From: Igneacidithiobacillus sp041146875
Lineage (GTDB): Bacteria; Pseudomonadota; Gammaproteobacteria; Acidithiobacillales; Acidithiobacillaceae
Assembly (NCBI RefSeq): GCF_041146875.1
Contig: NZ_JBFRXP010000001.1
Coordinates: 62,001-126,000, forward strand
Length of the DNA: 64,000 nt
Direction: 5' to 3'
Shown here: positions 41,466-49,583 of the stretch, piece after piece
Numbering within the stretch: position 1 is the first letter of the stretch
Layout of the letters: every line of letters starts with the position of its first letter
Made by a program: the position numbers and the translations under genes
The notes under the pieces: generated by a model
What the model was told of the DNA's origin: nothing
The model's database searches: none
Seen by the model: the letters and a program-made list of their open reading frames with translations, nothing else

Positions 41466-43511
41466 ATGCGTTGTCGCCCTGTTTCTCCATCGCGGGCCCT
41501 GCTGCTCGCGCTGCTTCCCTTCGTTGCCTACGGGTTTTCCTGGTATTACAACGGCCAGTACATCCCATTGCTGGCGGCAAGTATGGTTACGCTGTTGTTG
41601 TGGGGAGGCATCGGGCTGTGGCCGCGCACCCGTGCGGGATTTCCCTGGCCGCGGGGGTTTCTGCCGGTGTTCATGTTGGTGTGGTTAGTCTGGTTTTGGC
41701 TCACGCTCTTTTGGAGCCATGTCCCTTATAGTAGTTGGTTCTACTTTTGGACTCTCGGGTCTTTGCCCTTGGCGTTTCTGATTGGCGCTCTTATGCAACC
41801 TGAGGAAGCACGCTGTGCGTGGCCCTGGTTCTGGCGGGGGGTGCTGGCTAGTGCTTGGATACTGGCGAGCATTGGGCTTTGGCAATACTACCAGCTATTG
41901 GGAGCAGGGGCCGGATGGCAAGGGTTGCGGCCGCAGGGGCCGCTGCTGGACTGCAACAGTTATGCGGCGTGGATGAACCTATTGTTTTTTCCCTTGGTAG
42001 CCGTGTGGTTTCTACGCGAGAGGCAGCGCAAGGTGGGACTTTTCGATCGCCAGATGGATTGGGTCGCCTTGGGTTATCTGCTGACGATTGCCGTCGTCTT
42101 GTTGGCTGACTTCGGTACCGGTAGCCGGGGTGGGTTGTTGGCTTGGTTGTGTACTTTGCCATTTGCTCTTTGGGGTTTGGGGCGGGGGAATGGGAAGCGT
42201 TGGGCAGTAATTTTACTTTTAGTGGTCATCGCGTTCCTGTTGATGAACTATCCCAAAGGTTTCGATATCGTTGGTCAGCTACGTCCCGGTTATATCGGGA
42301 ATAATATCGCCACCGTCTCCCGCGGCCTGATGTGGATTGCGACCTGGCATATTTTCCTCGCCCATCCGTACATAGGCACTGGTCTTGGCAGTTACTTTCT
42401 CTTCTACCCGGAATACCGCTTGCCCGCAGAACTCGCCTCGGCGGGGACCTACGCCCATAACGACTATATCGAGTTCTTGGCCGAGGGCGGGCTGATCAAT
42501 CTCGGTTTCCTGCTCGCTTTTGCCGGTACCTTGATGTACGCCTTGTATCGTCTGATCTTTCGCGCCGCGCGATTGGGGATCAGCGAGGAGAATCGCTACT
42601 GGGCCTTGGGCCTGGTACTCGGGGTCTTTGCCATTACCGGCCATGCCCTGGGTAACTTTATCTTTTACAATCTACCCCTGAGCATTCTGGCTGGGCTCTT
42701 TTTGGCGCAGGCCTGGCGCCTGTACCAGCAGCCAGCAGAGACGGCGCCCATTTTGCCGCGCCTGGGCTTTCGCCATTATGGTGTGGCGCAGTTGCTGATG
42801 GTGCTGGCATTTGTGGCGGCGGGGTGGTTTCTGCTCCTCGATGCCGGCGTGTATCTCTTGTTTAGTGATAATGCCTGGCTGAGTAGCGTGATCACCCAGC
42901 CCAATGCCCGCGCGGTATTCTTGATGCGCGCGGCACGTTTTCTGGAGGTGGCCCGGCCGCAGGCGACTCAGCCCTGGGTGTATATGGGGAATGCCTATCA
43001 AAACCTGGCGGCAGAGGCGAAGACGATGCCCACGGCCCAGCGTAAGGTGCTGCTGGATGCGGCCTTGCAGCAATATCGCATGTCCCTGGTTGGCATTCCC
43101 CGCCAGTCGGGGGTCTACAATGCCATCGGTAATGTGTACGTCAGCCAGTGGCAGGTGCTCGGCATGGACCACAAAGAGGCCCTAAACAAGGCGCTACTGG
43201 CGTGGCGCCGAGGCTTGGCCATCGACCCGAGCAGCGTCAACCTGCGCAGCGAGATTGCCAGCAACGCGTTTTTTGCCGAGGGTCATGTGCATGGTGGTTT
43301 GAACTTCCTTAAGGATGGCCTGCAACGACCACTCTTTCCCGAACCACGGGCGCTGCTGCAGTGGGTGATTGCCAGCAACGAGTGGCGCATGGCCCACGAC
43401 CCGCACGCCGCCGAGCAGACCCTGATCCGCAGCTTGCGTGCAAACCCGGATTTTGCGCCCTCTATACAGTTGCTGCGCGAGATCGTCGCCGCGACACGCT
43501 CGCAAAAATAG
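41466..43511 (+). CDS. O-antigen ligase / Wzy-family membrane protein with C-terminal repeat domain
   Basis: A protein of about 681 residues. The N-terminal 430 residues carry about 11-12 membrane helices and a large periplasmic loop with GTGSRGGLLAWL and HAHND-like AGTYAHNDYIEFLAEGGLIN, the Wzy_C/WaaL signature. The last about 220 residues are periplasmic and TPR-like in style (LDAALQQYRMSLVGIPRQSG, then ALLAWRRGLAIDPSSVNLRS). Such ligases join polysaccharide to lipid A-core or to protein. I favour ATG 41466 (MRCRPVSPSR); an upstream frame starts at 41421. It is separated from the rest of the cluster by TA modules. Confidence 0.86.
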   Translation: MRCRPVSPSRALLLALLPFVAYGFSWYYNGQYIPLLAASMVTLLLWGGIGLWPRTRAGFPWPRGFLPVFMLVWLVWFWLTLFWSHVPYSSWFYFWTLGSLPLAFLIGALMQPEEARCAWPWFWRGVLASAWILASIGLWQYYQLLGAGAGWQGLRPQGPLLDCNSYAAWMNLLFFPLVAVWFLRERQRKVGLFDRQMDWVALGYLLTIAVVLLADFGTGSRGGLLAWLCTLPFALWGLGRGNGKRWAVILLLVVIAFLLMNYPKGFDIVGQLRPGYIGNNIATVSRGLMWIATWHIFLAHPYIGTGLGSYFLFYPEYRLPAELASAGTYAHNDYIEFLAEGGLINLGFLLAFAGTLMYALYRLIFRAARLGISEENRYWALGLVLGVFAITGHALGNFIFYNLPLSILAGLFLAQAWRLYQQPAETAPILPRLGFRHYGVAQLLMVLAFVAAGWFLLLDAGVYLLFSDNAWLSSVITQPNARAVFLMRAARFLEVARPQATQPWVYMGNAYQNLAAEAKTMPTAQRKVLLDAALQQYRMSLVGIPRQSGVYNAIGNVYVSQWQVLGMDHKEALNKALLAWRRGLAIDPSSVNLRSEIASNAFFAEGHVHGGLNFLKDGLQRPLFPEPRALLQWVIASNEWRMAHDPHAAEQTLIRSLRANPDFAPSIQLLREIVAATRSQK

Positions 43512-43586
43512 GCTGCGCGGGCAGCCTGGCAGGGGAAAAATCTGGGTATCCGATTTCCGTGATTGAAATCATAGGCTTCGGTTCGG

Positions 43587-43608
43587 CGTAATCCCTTGCA
43601 GGATTACG
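43587..43608. other. Perfect 8-bp palindromic hairpin
   Basis: CGTAATCC-CTTGCA-GGATTACG in the 140-bp space between two converging genes. There is no T-run, so it is not a classic terminator; it could stall polymerase from both sides or be a REP-like unit. Confidence 0.6.
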
Positions 43609-43651
43609 GCTCCATGCCATTCAGTTCCATGAACACGGTTTTGGGATAACC

Positions 43652-44887
43652 TTATTTTCTTGCCTCGGATTCCAAGCTGCGTAAGCTTTCGTCCGCCCCA
43701 GCCGCAGCGGTCAGGTCCGCAACATTTTCCTTGGTGAAAAATCCTTGAAATCCACGAAAGCGCTGCACGTACTCAATGATGAGTGAGGTGTGGGTCGATG
43801 CGCGCGAAAATATCTGTTTTAAGCCCTCTTGTTCAGAGCCGATAACCTGCAAAAGAAATTCCTGCCCACATTCCGCTAGGCTGGACACTACGTAGTCAAT
43901 ATTGGTCTTGCCCTGCGTTTCTCCATCGCGTACCGCGACAGCAATGTGATGCAGGCGAGGGCCAAAATTGCGCACAAAAGATTCCGTAGGGGAGGGGATT
44001 TGCAACAGGTGGTTGCAAAAATACGGATGGTTGGCTGCGGTAAAGACTTTGGCTGGGGTATGGAGCACGTCTTCATAATGCAGACTTTTGGTGACGTTGG
44101 TCGAGGAGTTTTGATCTGGGATGTCGTACGAGCCCCAATAGTAGTAGCTGGATAAACTGAGGTATTCGAGTATCGCAACTTCTCGGTTCTGGCTATACAC
44201 CCGCGTTGCCAGGTGATCAATAGGGAGTAAGAGCTCACTGATTTTGAGTTGCTCCCGCAGTTCCTGAGCTTCTTCAAAGGCCGCTTGCATTTCCGGATCG
44301 ATTCTGGAGTTGCCCAGGGCGTATACACGGATATCGTTATCTGGACGTTCACAATATCCCACAATGTTGTGCGTATAGGGAGAAGGTTTGACGATGGCCA
44401 TATTGCCCGGCAGCTCCATTTGCCGGATCTGCTCTTGGTTGAAAAAGCGTATTTCTCTCGTCTTCTGGATTTCTACAACCTCGTGAAGATTGCTAACCTG
44501 AAAAATCTCCCCCATGTAACGCGAATTTGGTCTTTTCGCGCCAATCGGGTAGACCTCATTCAAGCTGCGAAAAATTCCGCGAAGGTCAGGATCTTTTACC
44601 TCGCGCACGAGAATGTCGGGGACGTCCATATTGATGCGCAAGATGTGGGTCAGATGCTGGTCCGTGTCGAGGGTGACCAGATAGTTGTAGGGTGTCATCA
44701 AACAGAGTTCGCGGATGTAGGCGGCGGAGTGTCCGGGTTCCAGGGTCATCATCAATGCGTCGATACGACGAATATTCTCTGTCAGACCCAATTGGTCTCG
44801 TTCCTCGAGAAGGCGGGGTAGCCACTCTTCAAAAAAGGCCGAATTGGCTTTGTCACCCTGGCGGGGATACGCAGTGTAACTATTCAC
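43652..44887 (-). CDS. VOC-superfamily protein resembling 4-hydroxyphenylpyruvate dioxygenase
   Basis: A 411-residue protein not readily assigned. The C-terminal half looks like the vicinal-oxygen-chelate fold of HPPD-type Fe(II) dioxygenases. IDHLATRV has His225 where HPPD has its first iron ligand. RLHHIAVAVRDGE has His313/314 for the second. SLIIEYVQRF has Glu372 for the third, and GFFTKENVADL follows, as FGxxN...L does in HPPD. The N-terminal 200 residues are unlike HPPD. Substrate unknown. It is monocistronic and lies directly beside the outermost tRNA-derived att copy. Confidence 0.6.
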   Translation of the reverse strand: MNSYTAYPRQGDKANSAFFEEWLPRLLEERDQLGLTENIRRIDALMMTLEPGHSAAYIRELCLMTPYNYLVTLDTDQHLTHILRINMDVPDILVREVKDPDLRGIFRSLNEVYPIGAKRPNSRYMGEIFQVSNLHEVVEIQKTREIRFFNQEQIRQMELPGNMAIVKPSPYTHNIVGYCERPDNDIRVYALGNSRIDPEMQAAFEEAQELREQLKISELLLPIDHLATRVYSQNREVAILEYLSLSSYYYWGSYDIPDQNSSTNVTKSLHYEDVLHTPAKVFTAANHPYFCNHLLQIPSPTESFVRNFGPRLHHIAVAVRDGETQGKTNIDYVVSSLAECGQEFLLQVIGSEQEGLKQIFSRASTHTSLIIEYVQRFRGFQGFFTKENVADLTAAAGADESLRSLESEARK

Positions 44888-44944
44888 AGCTTGCTCCTTG
44901 CTTTACCACATTTTCAGGTCTTCGCTTCGACGGAAAACCCCCGC

Positions 44945-44992
44945 ATTGGTGCGCCCAGAGGGAATCGAACCCCCAACCTACGGCTTAGAAGG
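44945..44992 (-). repeat. tRNA-Arg(TCT) 3'-half duplicate (att core, outer copy)
   Basis: 48 bp identical to 53955-54002, covering the tRNA 3' end through the anticodon loop. The rest of the tRNA is missing, and the sequence diverges into AT-rich DNA. The 440 bp between the VOC gene and mqsR hold this copy, a possible operator at 45304 and no other gene I can see. Confidence 0.95.
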
Positions 44993-45303
44993 TCAAAAAA
45001 GACCATTTGCTAATCAATGAGTTACATCATAAGCTATTAAAATCATTGCACTTTCATAGACGCCCATACCCGCTCAAACACGGCCAAACACCAAGTCAGT
45101 GGAGCGACATTTCATTGGTTCCAATATTATATCCCCCTTACCCTCAAGTACAGGATCGTAACGCCCACCTAGAGCACCCATAGGTGACAGGAATCTACTG
45201 TCATGAACGAAGAAAGCTAGAAACCGTTGGATCTGCGCGGCGCGAAGGCATCGCGTCCTTCTTTTTTCCTGCTGCCAGATACCACCGGATGGTTGATGAA
45301 ACA

Positions 45304-45316
45304 ACCCTTAAAGGGT
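45304..45316 (+). promoter_or_regulatory. Palindromic operator before mqsR
   Basis: Perfect palindrome ACCCTT-A-AAGGGT ending 11 bp before the mqsR ATG. It resembles the AACCT...AGGTT operator type that MqsA binds in E. coli, as I recall it, so autoregulation is likely. Confidence 0.65.
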
Positions 45317-45327
45317 ATTGTTCCCCA

Positions 45328-45636
45328 ATGGAGAAGCGCAGACCACACTATCGCCTTACGGAGATTCAGAACGATGTGCGCAAACGAGGTGTTGCGGCAT
45401 TCACTCTAACCGCGCAGAGAAACGGGCTGGCAATGGGATTGACGACCGGAGAGATGGTGGATGTGGTGTGCGGACTCACTCGCGTAAGCTTCTACAAGAG
45501 CATGACTACCATTGAGGATCCCAGGCTTTGGCAGGATGTGTACCACGCCACGGTTCGCGCGGGGAAAGTGGCGTACATTAAGATAACCGGATTTACGGAC
45601 GAACATCCGCCGGTGATTCAGTTCAAGGAGAAATGA
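45328..45636 (+). CDS. mqsR: MqsR-type mRNA interferase toxin
   Basis: A 102-residue RelE-fold ribonuclease that in E. coli cuts mRNA at GCU. MEKRRPHYRLTEIQNDVRKR, VSFYKSMTTIEDPRLWQDVY and IQFKEK at the C-terminus match the E. coli protein closely. ATG 45328 is chosen by that match; longer frames have no support. It overlaps mqsA by 4 bp. Confidence 0.93.
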   Translation: MEKRRPHYRLTEIQNDVRKRGVAAFTLTAQRNGLAMGLTTGEMVDVVCGLTRVSFYKSMTTIEDPRLWQDVYHATVRAGKVAYIKITGFTDEHPPVIQFKEK

Positions 45637-46070
45637 CCATGATACGACAATGCAGAAGTTGCGGGCATCGCGGGATGGTACGCAATGAAGATTATCAGGA
45701 GAAGTTGACCTTTGGCAGTGAATCCATGACCCTGACAGGGCTGAAGGGCTGGTTCTGTCCCACTTGCGGAGAGGGTGAACTGGATGCGGAAAGTAGCGAA
45801 AGATACGCGAGCGCGCATGATGCGCTGATCCAGCGCGTTCGATCCATGCAGCGGGAAGATATCCGCCGGATTCGTAAGAAACTTCGGCTCACACAGGCCG
45901 AAGCGGCACGGCTCACCGGCGGCGGCAAGAATGCCTTCTCCCGATACGAACGCGGCGAAGCGGAGCCTGTGGCGGCAGTCATGAATCTCCTTCGTCTGCT
46001 GGACAATCACCCGGATTTGTTGCGCGAACTGAACCATGGCCTACATCCTGAAAACCATGTCGCCCACTGA
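45633..46070 (+). CDS. mqsA: MqsA-type antitoxin
   Basis: A 145-residue antitoxin with an N-terminal zinc-binding domain (CRSCGHRGMV and FCPTCGEGEL) and a C-terminal helix-turn-helix (LTQAEAARLTGGGKNAFSRY). AAGGAG precedes the ATG, which overlaps the mqsR stop. The C-terminal domain should bind the palindrome upstream of mqsR. The 391 bp between mqsA and the integrase contain the second att copy and a 28-bp repeat but no gene I trust. Confidence 0.92.
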   Translation: MTMIRQCRSCGHRGMVRNEDYQEKLTFGSESMTLTGLKGWFCPTCGEGELDAESSERYASAHDALIQRVRSMQREDIRRIRKKLRLTQAEAARLTGGGKNAFSRYERGEAEPVAAVMNLLRLLDNHPDLLRELNHGLHPENHVAH

Positions 46071-46241
46071 GAATGTACCCACCCTCAAAACGGAAGCCTA
46101 TTTTCGGGATCGCCAGGCGCGCGGCGCTCTAGTCGCTTCCCAAGTGTTCGAGTTTGTGCCCCATGCTTGCGGGTTGGTGTCCCATGAGTGCCCCACGGAC
46201 AAAGAAAAAGGCCCCAGCGGTGACGCTAGATCCTTGATTTA

Positions 46242-46288
46242 ATTGGTGCGCCCAGAGGGAATCGAACCCCCAACCTACGGCTTAGAAG
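46242..46288 (-). repeat. tRNA-Arg(TCT) 3'-half duplicate (att core, inner copy)
   Basis: 47 bp identical to 53955-54001 and to the outer copy at 44945. It marks the left end of the integrase-bearing segment. Confidence 0.95.
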
Positions 46289-46398
46289 TCTGATATTATC
46301 GTGTTTTTTGCCGTCCGCCTGAATCCGTAGGCATATTGCAACCCATTGTTTACCTGCGTATCATTGTTTTATGGCGTCCTATCGCGTCCGTCCCTAGC

Positions 46399-46426
46399 TT
46401 CCGAAAAGTGGGGACTGTGTGGGGAC
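46399..46426 (+). repeat. 28-bp direct repeat near left element end
   Basis: Contains GTGGGGACTGTGTGGGGAC and matches 53870-53897 at about 25 of 28 positions. Paired copies just inside both ends of the element look like integrase arm-type sites; this role is inference. Confidence 0.75.
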
Positions 46427-46461
46427 GCTTAAGCAAACGCTGATAAACGAGGGATAACGCC

Positions 46462-47772
46462 ATGCTGACCGCGAAACTGATAGACGCCACTGCAAAACGT
46501 GCCGCCAAGGAAAAGCGCGCCATCACCATTACCGACGCCACCATGCGCGGGATCGGCAGTCTCCGTCTCCGTCTGTCACCCGGCGGCACAGCATTGTGGA
46601 TTTATCGGTACACCACCAGCGACGGGAAGCGCGACGACTTACCTATTGGCGGATACGGCACCAAGGCAGGGTGTCTCTCGCTGGAACAGGCCAGAACGCA
46701 AGCGGCGCAATATGCCAGCCTGTACCGCGAAGGCCATCACGATCTACGCGCCTATCTGGATGCCAAGGTAGCGGCGGAAGCTGCACAGCTACGGGAGCGG
46801 GGCGAAGAATCACAGCGCCTTGCTGCTGGCAATTTGGACGCGCTACTGGATGCCTACGTGGGCTATCTCAAAGACAAAAATGCACCCAGCGCAAAAGACG
46901 TGGAAAGCATCTTCAACCTGCACGTCCGCATCCTTCCCGGCCTGGTGCAGAAACGGGCCAATGAGATCACGCCTCACGATCTGCGGGCCATCTTCGACCG
47001 GCAGCAACAAATGGGACTACGACGCGCCCTGGGTAAGACCCGCGCCGCGATGCATTCAGCTTTTAATCTGGCGGCAAAATCGGAGTTTGATAGCACCATC
47101 CCCTTATCGTTCCGATCTTTCAAGGTGCTCACTAATCCAGTGGCGTCATTGCCCACCTACAGTCAGTTATCCAAACCAGGCGACCGCGTCTTATCCCATG
47201 CGGAGCTGCGGACGTTATTGCTTGCGCTAAAAGCAGACGAGCGCATGAGCGTCAAGACACTGCTGATCGGTTTGTACCTTGGCGGGCAACGTCCTGCACA
47301 GCTTGCGCGTGTGACCGCCAGCGACGTCGATCTTGAGCGCGGCATCATCACATTGCATGACGGCAAGGGCAGGCGCACCCATCCGCGTCTGCACGTATTG
47401 CCTATCACCGACGCGATAAGGCCCGTCATCGAGCAGTTATGCGCCATCAATGCCGACGCGCCAAGTCTGTTCAGTTCAGACGGGCAAAGCATTCCCCACA
47501 CCACGACGCTTTCAAAGCTGGTGCTGGAGATCGGGAAACGCGCCTATCAGCTCAAGGACGTGCGGCGCACGGCGGAAACCGAACTTGCCGCCATTGGTGT
47601 TAGCAAAGATATTCGAGCGCAAATATTGAGCCATGAACTCGGCGGGATTCAGGCACGGCACTACGACCGACACAGTTACTTGCCAGAGAAAACCGACGCC
47701 CTGGAGAAATGGGCGCGGCACCTGGACGGTATCGAGCGCGGGAATGTGGTCACACTGCGACGGGGGGCGTGA
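46462..47772 (+). CDS. int: Tyrosine recombinase (tRNA-targeting phage-type integrase)
   Basis: A 436-residue integrase. The N-terminal DUF4102-like arm-binding domain (MRGIGSLRLRLSPGGTALW, DLPIGGYG, LEQARTQAAQY) is followed by a core-binding domain and a catalytic domain. Catalytic residues visible are Arg277 in GGQRPAQL, Arg368 in KDVRRTAE, His391 in LSHELGG and Tyr401 in ARHYDRHSYL. At the usual HxxR the first residue is Lys365 (KDVR). The frame is intact, so excision may still be possible. It sits 173 bp inside the inner att copy. Confidence 0.93.
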   Translation: MLTAKLIDATAKRAAKEKRAITITDATMRGIGSLRLRLSPGGTALWIYRYTTSDGKRDDLPIGGYGTKAGCLSLEQARTQAAQYASLYREGHHDLRAYLDAKVAAEAAQLRERGEESQRLAAGNLDALLDAYVGYLKDKNAPSAKDVESIFNLHVRILPGLVQKRANEITPHDLRAIFDRQQQMGLRRALGKTRAAMHSAFNLAAKSEFDSTIPLSFRSFKVLTNPVASLPTYSQLSKPGDRVLSHAELRTLLLALKADERMSVKTLLIGLYLGGQRPAQLARVTASDVDLERGIITLHDGKGRRTHPRLHVLPITDAIRPVIEQLCAINADAPSLFSSDGQSIPHTTTLSKLVLEIGKRAYQLKDVRRTAETELAAIGVSKDIRAQILSHELGGIQARHYDRHSYLPEKTDALEKWARHLDGIERGNVVTLRRGA

Positions 47773-47822
47773 ATGTCGCGCCATCGGTACGGAGTTCTTT
47801 TTTGGCGGGGGGATAGTGGGAA

Positions 47823-47849
47823 ACAACATTCACAACATTCACAACATTC
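47823..47849 (+). repeat. Three tandem ACAACATTC repeats upstream of higB
   Basis: Three perfect 9-bp copies directly before the -35 box of the higBA promoter. The position suits activator or repressor binding; the spacing of 9 bp is close to one helical turn. Confidence 0.85.
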
Positions 47850-47852
47850 ACC

Positions 47853-47880
47853 TTGCAAACGTAACCCATAGGGTTATAAT
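47853..47880 (+). promoter_or_regulatory. higBA promoter with embedded palindrome
   Basis: TTGCAA (47853-47858), 16-bp spacer, TATAAT (47875-47880), 21 bp ahead of higB. The spacer contains AACCC-ATA-GGGTT (47863-47875). A wider inverted repeat GTAACC...GGTTAC runs into the leader. This fits an operator for HigA. Confidence 0.82.
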
Positions 47881-47901
47881 GACACCCAACAGGTTACGGG
47901 C

Positions 47902-48180
47902 ATGATCCAGGGCTTTCGACACAAGGGATTACAGAAGTTTTACGAAACGGGTAGCAAGGCCGGGATCATGGCCGAGCACGAGAAGCGATTGCGGGTGCTG
48001 CTGGCCCGTCTGGACGCAGCGAAAGAGCCTGCTGACATGGACCTACCGGGAACCCGGTTGCATGCGCTCAAGGGCGATATGGCGGAGTTCTGGGCGGTGT
48101 CCGTATCTGGCAACTGGCGCTTGATCTTCCGTTTCGTAGGATCGGATGCCGTAGCCGTGGACTATCTGGATTATCACTAG
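47902..48180 (+). CDS. higB: HigB-type ribonuclease toxin
   Basis: A 92-residue RelE-superfamily toxin of the plasmid-maintenance killer type: IQGFRHKGLQKFYETGSKAG at the N-terminus, LHALKGDMAEFWAVSVSGNW in the centre and the C-terminal WRLIFRF...VDYLDYH. The toxin gene comes first, which is the hallmark of higBA. It probably helps stabilise the integrated element. Confidence 0.93.
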   Translation: MIQGFRHKGLQKFYETGSKAGIMAEHEKRLRVLLARLDAAKEPADMDLPGTRLHALKGDMAEFWAVSVSGNWRLIFRFVGSDAVAVDYLDYH

Positions 48181-48192
48181 GAGATCAACACC

Positions 48193-48471
48193 ATGATGCA
48201 CAATCCCCCACACCCAGGCGAAACCATCCGGGAGTTATGCCTGGAACCCTTGGGCATGTCGGTCACTGCTGCGGCGGATGCCCTGGGTGTTACGCGCAAG
48301 GCGGTTTCTGAACTGCTGAATGGGCATGTGGCGATCAGCCCGACAATGGCTTTCCGTCTGGCGGCAGTGTTCGGCGCAAGCGCGGAGTCCTGGCTTACTC
48401 AGCAAGCACAGTATGACCTTTGGAAGGTTCGCCAGCATCCGCCGAAGGTGAAAGAGCGCGTCAGCGTGTAA
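48193..48471 (+). CDS. higA: HigA-type antitoxin
   Basis: A 92-residue XRE/HigA-family helix-turn-helix protein: PPHPGETIRELCLEPLGMSV, AADALGVTRKAVSELLNGHV and SPTMAFRLAAVFGASAESWL are near-consensus. AGGAG lies 8 nt before ATG 48193; a second ATG follows immediately. It starts 12 bp after higB and should repress the promoter at 47853. Confidence 0.94.
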   Translation: MMHNPPHPGETIRELCLEPLGMSVTAAADALGVTRKAVSELLNGHVAISPTMAFRLAAVFGASAESWLTQQAQYDLWKVRQHPPKVKERVSV

Positions 48472-48571
48472 CCAGTTTACGCCATGCCCTAGGCTGATCC
48501 CCGAAAAGGTCGGCACCCTTCCGACCCTGAGCATGGCACCTATTCCAAAGGGGCGCATAGGGGGCGCGAAC

Positions 48572-49216
48572 ATGAACAGAATCATACCATTACCGGACTT
48601 AATGCTTGCCATGATCGACGTGCAGATGGTTGACGCAGAAGCGCGTATTCGTCAGGCGTGGTCTTTGTCGCCCATGAAGGAAAAGTACAACCCGGACGAT
48701 GCCGTGCGGCACCAGCGGGATCGTTGGGTGCAGCCGAGCGTGGAGAGCCAGATAAAAGGGGCGATGGAGCGTGGCGATCTGATCGTCAGGAACTACAACG
48801 GGATACGCATATCGAGCAGGCTTGACGGGCCTGCAACCCCATTCGCGGTAGATGTTGCGGACGTTCAGAAGTGGATGACGGCAGAGAACTATCCTCAAGA
48901 AGAGCAGCGGCTTGTGCTGGCGCGGATTGCACCCGGCGAGGCACCACAGCGTCAGCGCGGCAGGCAGGCGGACCCGATCAAGCGCCAGCAATATAAAGAC
49001 GGCAGAAACAAGATCCGGGTAATCGCCAGGGAGATGCACAATGCAGGAACAACGGTAGACATAAACCACTTGGCGGCGGAACTGGTGCGGCGCTATCCCG
49101 GAACTTCGGACGAGACATGGAAGAATGAAATCGCCAACGCTGGCGGCATCAAGCAAATCCGCACAGCCATTGTCGCACCTTCTCCAAAACCCGCGAAGTC
49201 TGCATTTATGAAATAA
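48572..49216 (+). CDS. Element-encoded protein of unknown function
   Basis: A 214-residue protein from ATG 48572 (MNRIIPLPDLMLAMIDVQMV). I do not recognise a family. It is soluble, has a basic middle (RQRGRQADPIKRQQYKDGRN) and a C-terminal stretch (AAELVRRYPGTSDETWKNEI) that could be helix-turn-helix-like. A GGGGG site lies about 7 nt upstream, and a terminator follows at 49278. Its position between higBA and the replication operon suggests an element-specific role; DNA binding is only a guess. Confidence 0.65.
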   Translation: MNRIIPLPDLMLAMIDVQMVDAEARIRQAWSLSPMKEKYNPDDAVRHQRDRWVQPSVESQIKGAMERGDLIVRNYNGIRISSRLDGPATPFAVDVADVQKWMTAENYPQEEQRLVLARIAPGEAPQRQRGRQADPIKRQQYKDGRNKIRVIAREMHNAGTTVDINHLAAELVRRYPGTSDETWKNEIANAGGIKQIRTAIVAPSPKPAKSAFMK

Positions 49217-49277
49217 ATAGGCTATTCGTAAATGATTTAGATCATAAACCATAAATGCCCCGTACAGACACAAAGAG

Positions 49278-49303
49278 AACCGGCCAAGTGCCGGTTTTTT
49301 ATT
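49278..49303 (+). terminator. Rho-independent terminator
   Basis: Stem AACCGGC / GCCGGTT with loop CAAGT and a T-run to 49300. It closes the transcript before the AlpA-led operon. Confidence 0.88.
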
Positions 49304-49363
49304 GTGTTTCCGTATCTGTATGCAAAGGACTTGACAAGCTGAAATAGTCATAAAGACGGTATG

Positions 49364-49392
49364 TGACGTGCATTAACCAAAGGAGCACGTCA
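49364..49392 (+). promoter_or_regulatory. Hairpin enclosing the ribosome site of the alpA-like gene
   Basis: TGACGTGC pairs with GCACGTCA; the loop holds AAAGGA of the ribosome site, and the A of the ATG ends the stem. A TTGACA box lies at 49331-49336 with no clear -10. The palindrome could be a protein operator in DNA or a translational switch in RNA. Confidence 0.6.
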
Positions 49393-49580
49393 TGGAACCC
49401 TTAGTATTGAATCTGAAAGCGGTACAGGAACGGACTACCCTGTGCAAATCCGAAATCTACAAGCGAATAAAGAATGGTGACAATTTTCCCGCGCCGCGAA
49501 AGATCACGGAAAACCGAAGTGTATGGGTGGCGGCTGAGGTCGACGCATGGATTCTTAGCCGTATTGGCGAGGGGGTATAA
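49392..49580 (+). CDS. AlpA-family transcriptional regulator
   Basis: A 62-residue MerR-like helix-turn-helix protein: NLKAVQERTTLCKSEIYKRI, then FPAPRKI and WVAAEVDAWI, the AlpA pattern. In P4-like elements such proteins control excision and replication genes. It heads an operon of tightly packed genes running to 52906. The start is set by AAAGGAG upstream, itself held in a hairpin. Confidence 0.9.
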   Translation: MEPLVLNLKAVQERTTLCKSEIYKRIKNGDNFPAPRKITENRSVWVAAEVDAWILSRIGEGV

Positions 49581-49583
49581 AAA

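Noticed and set aside
46036..46242. 68-codon frame after mqsA
   Set aside because: Overlaps the mqsA end, has no ribosome site and shows no recognisable motif.
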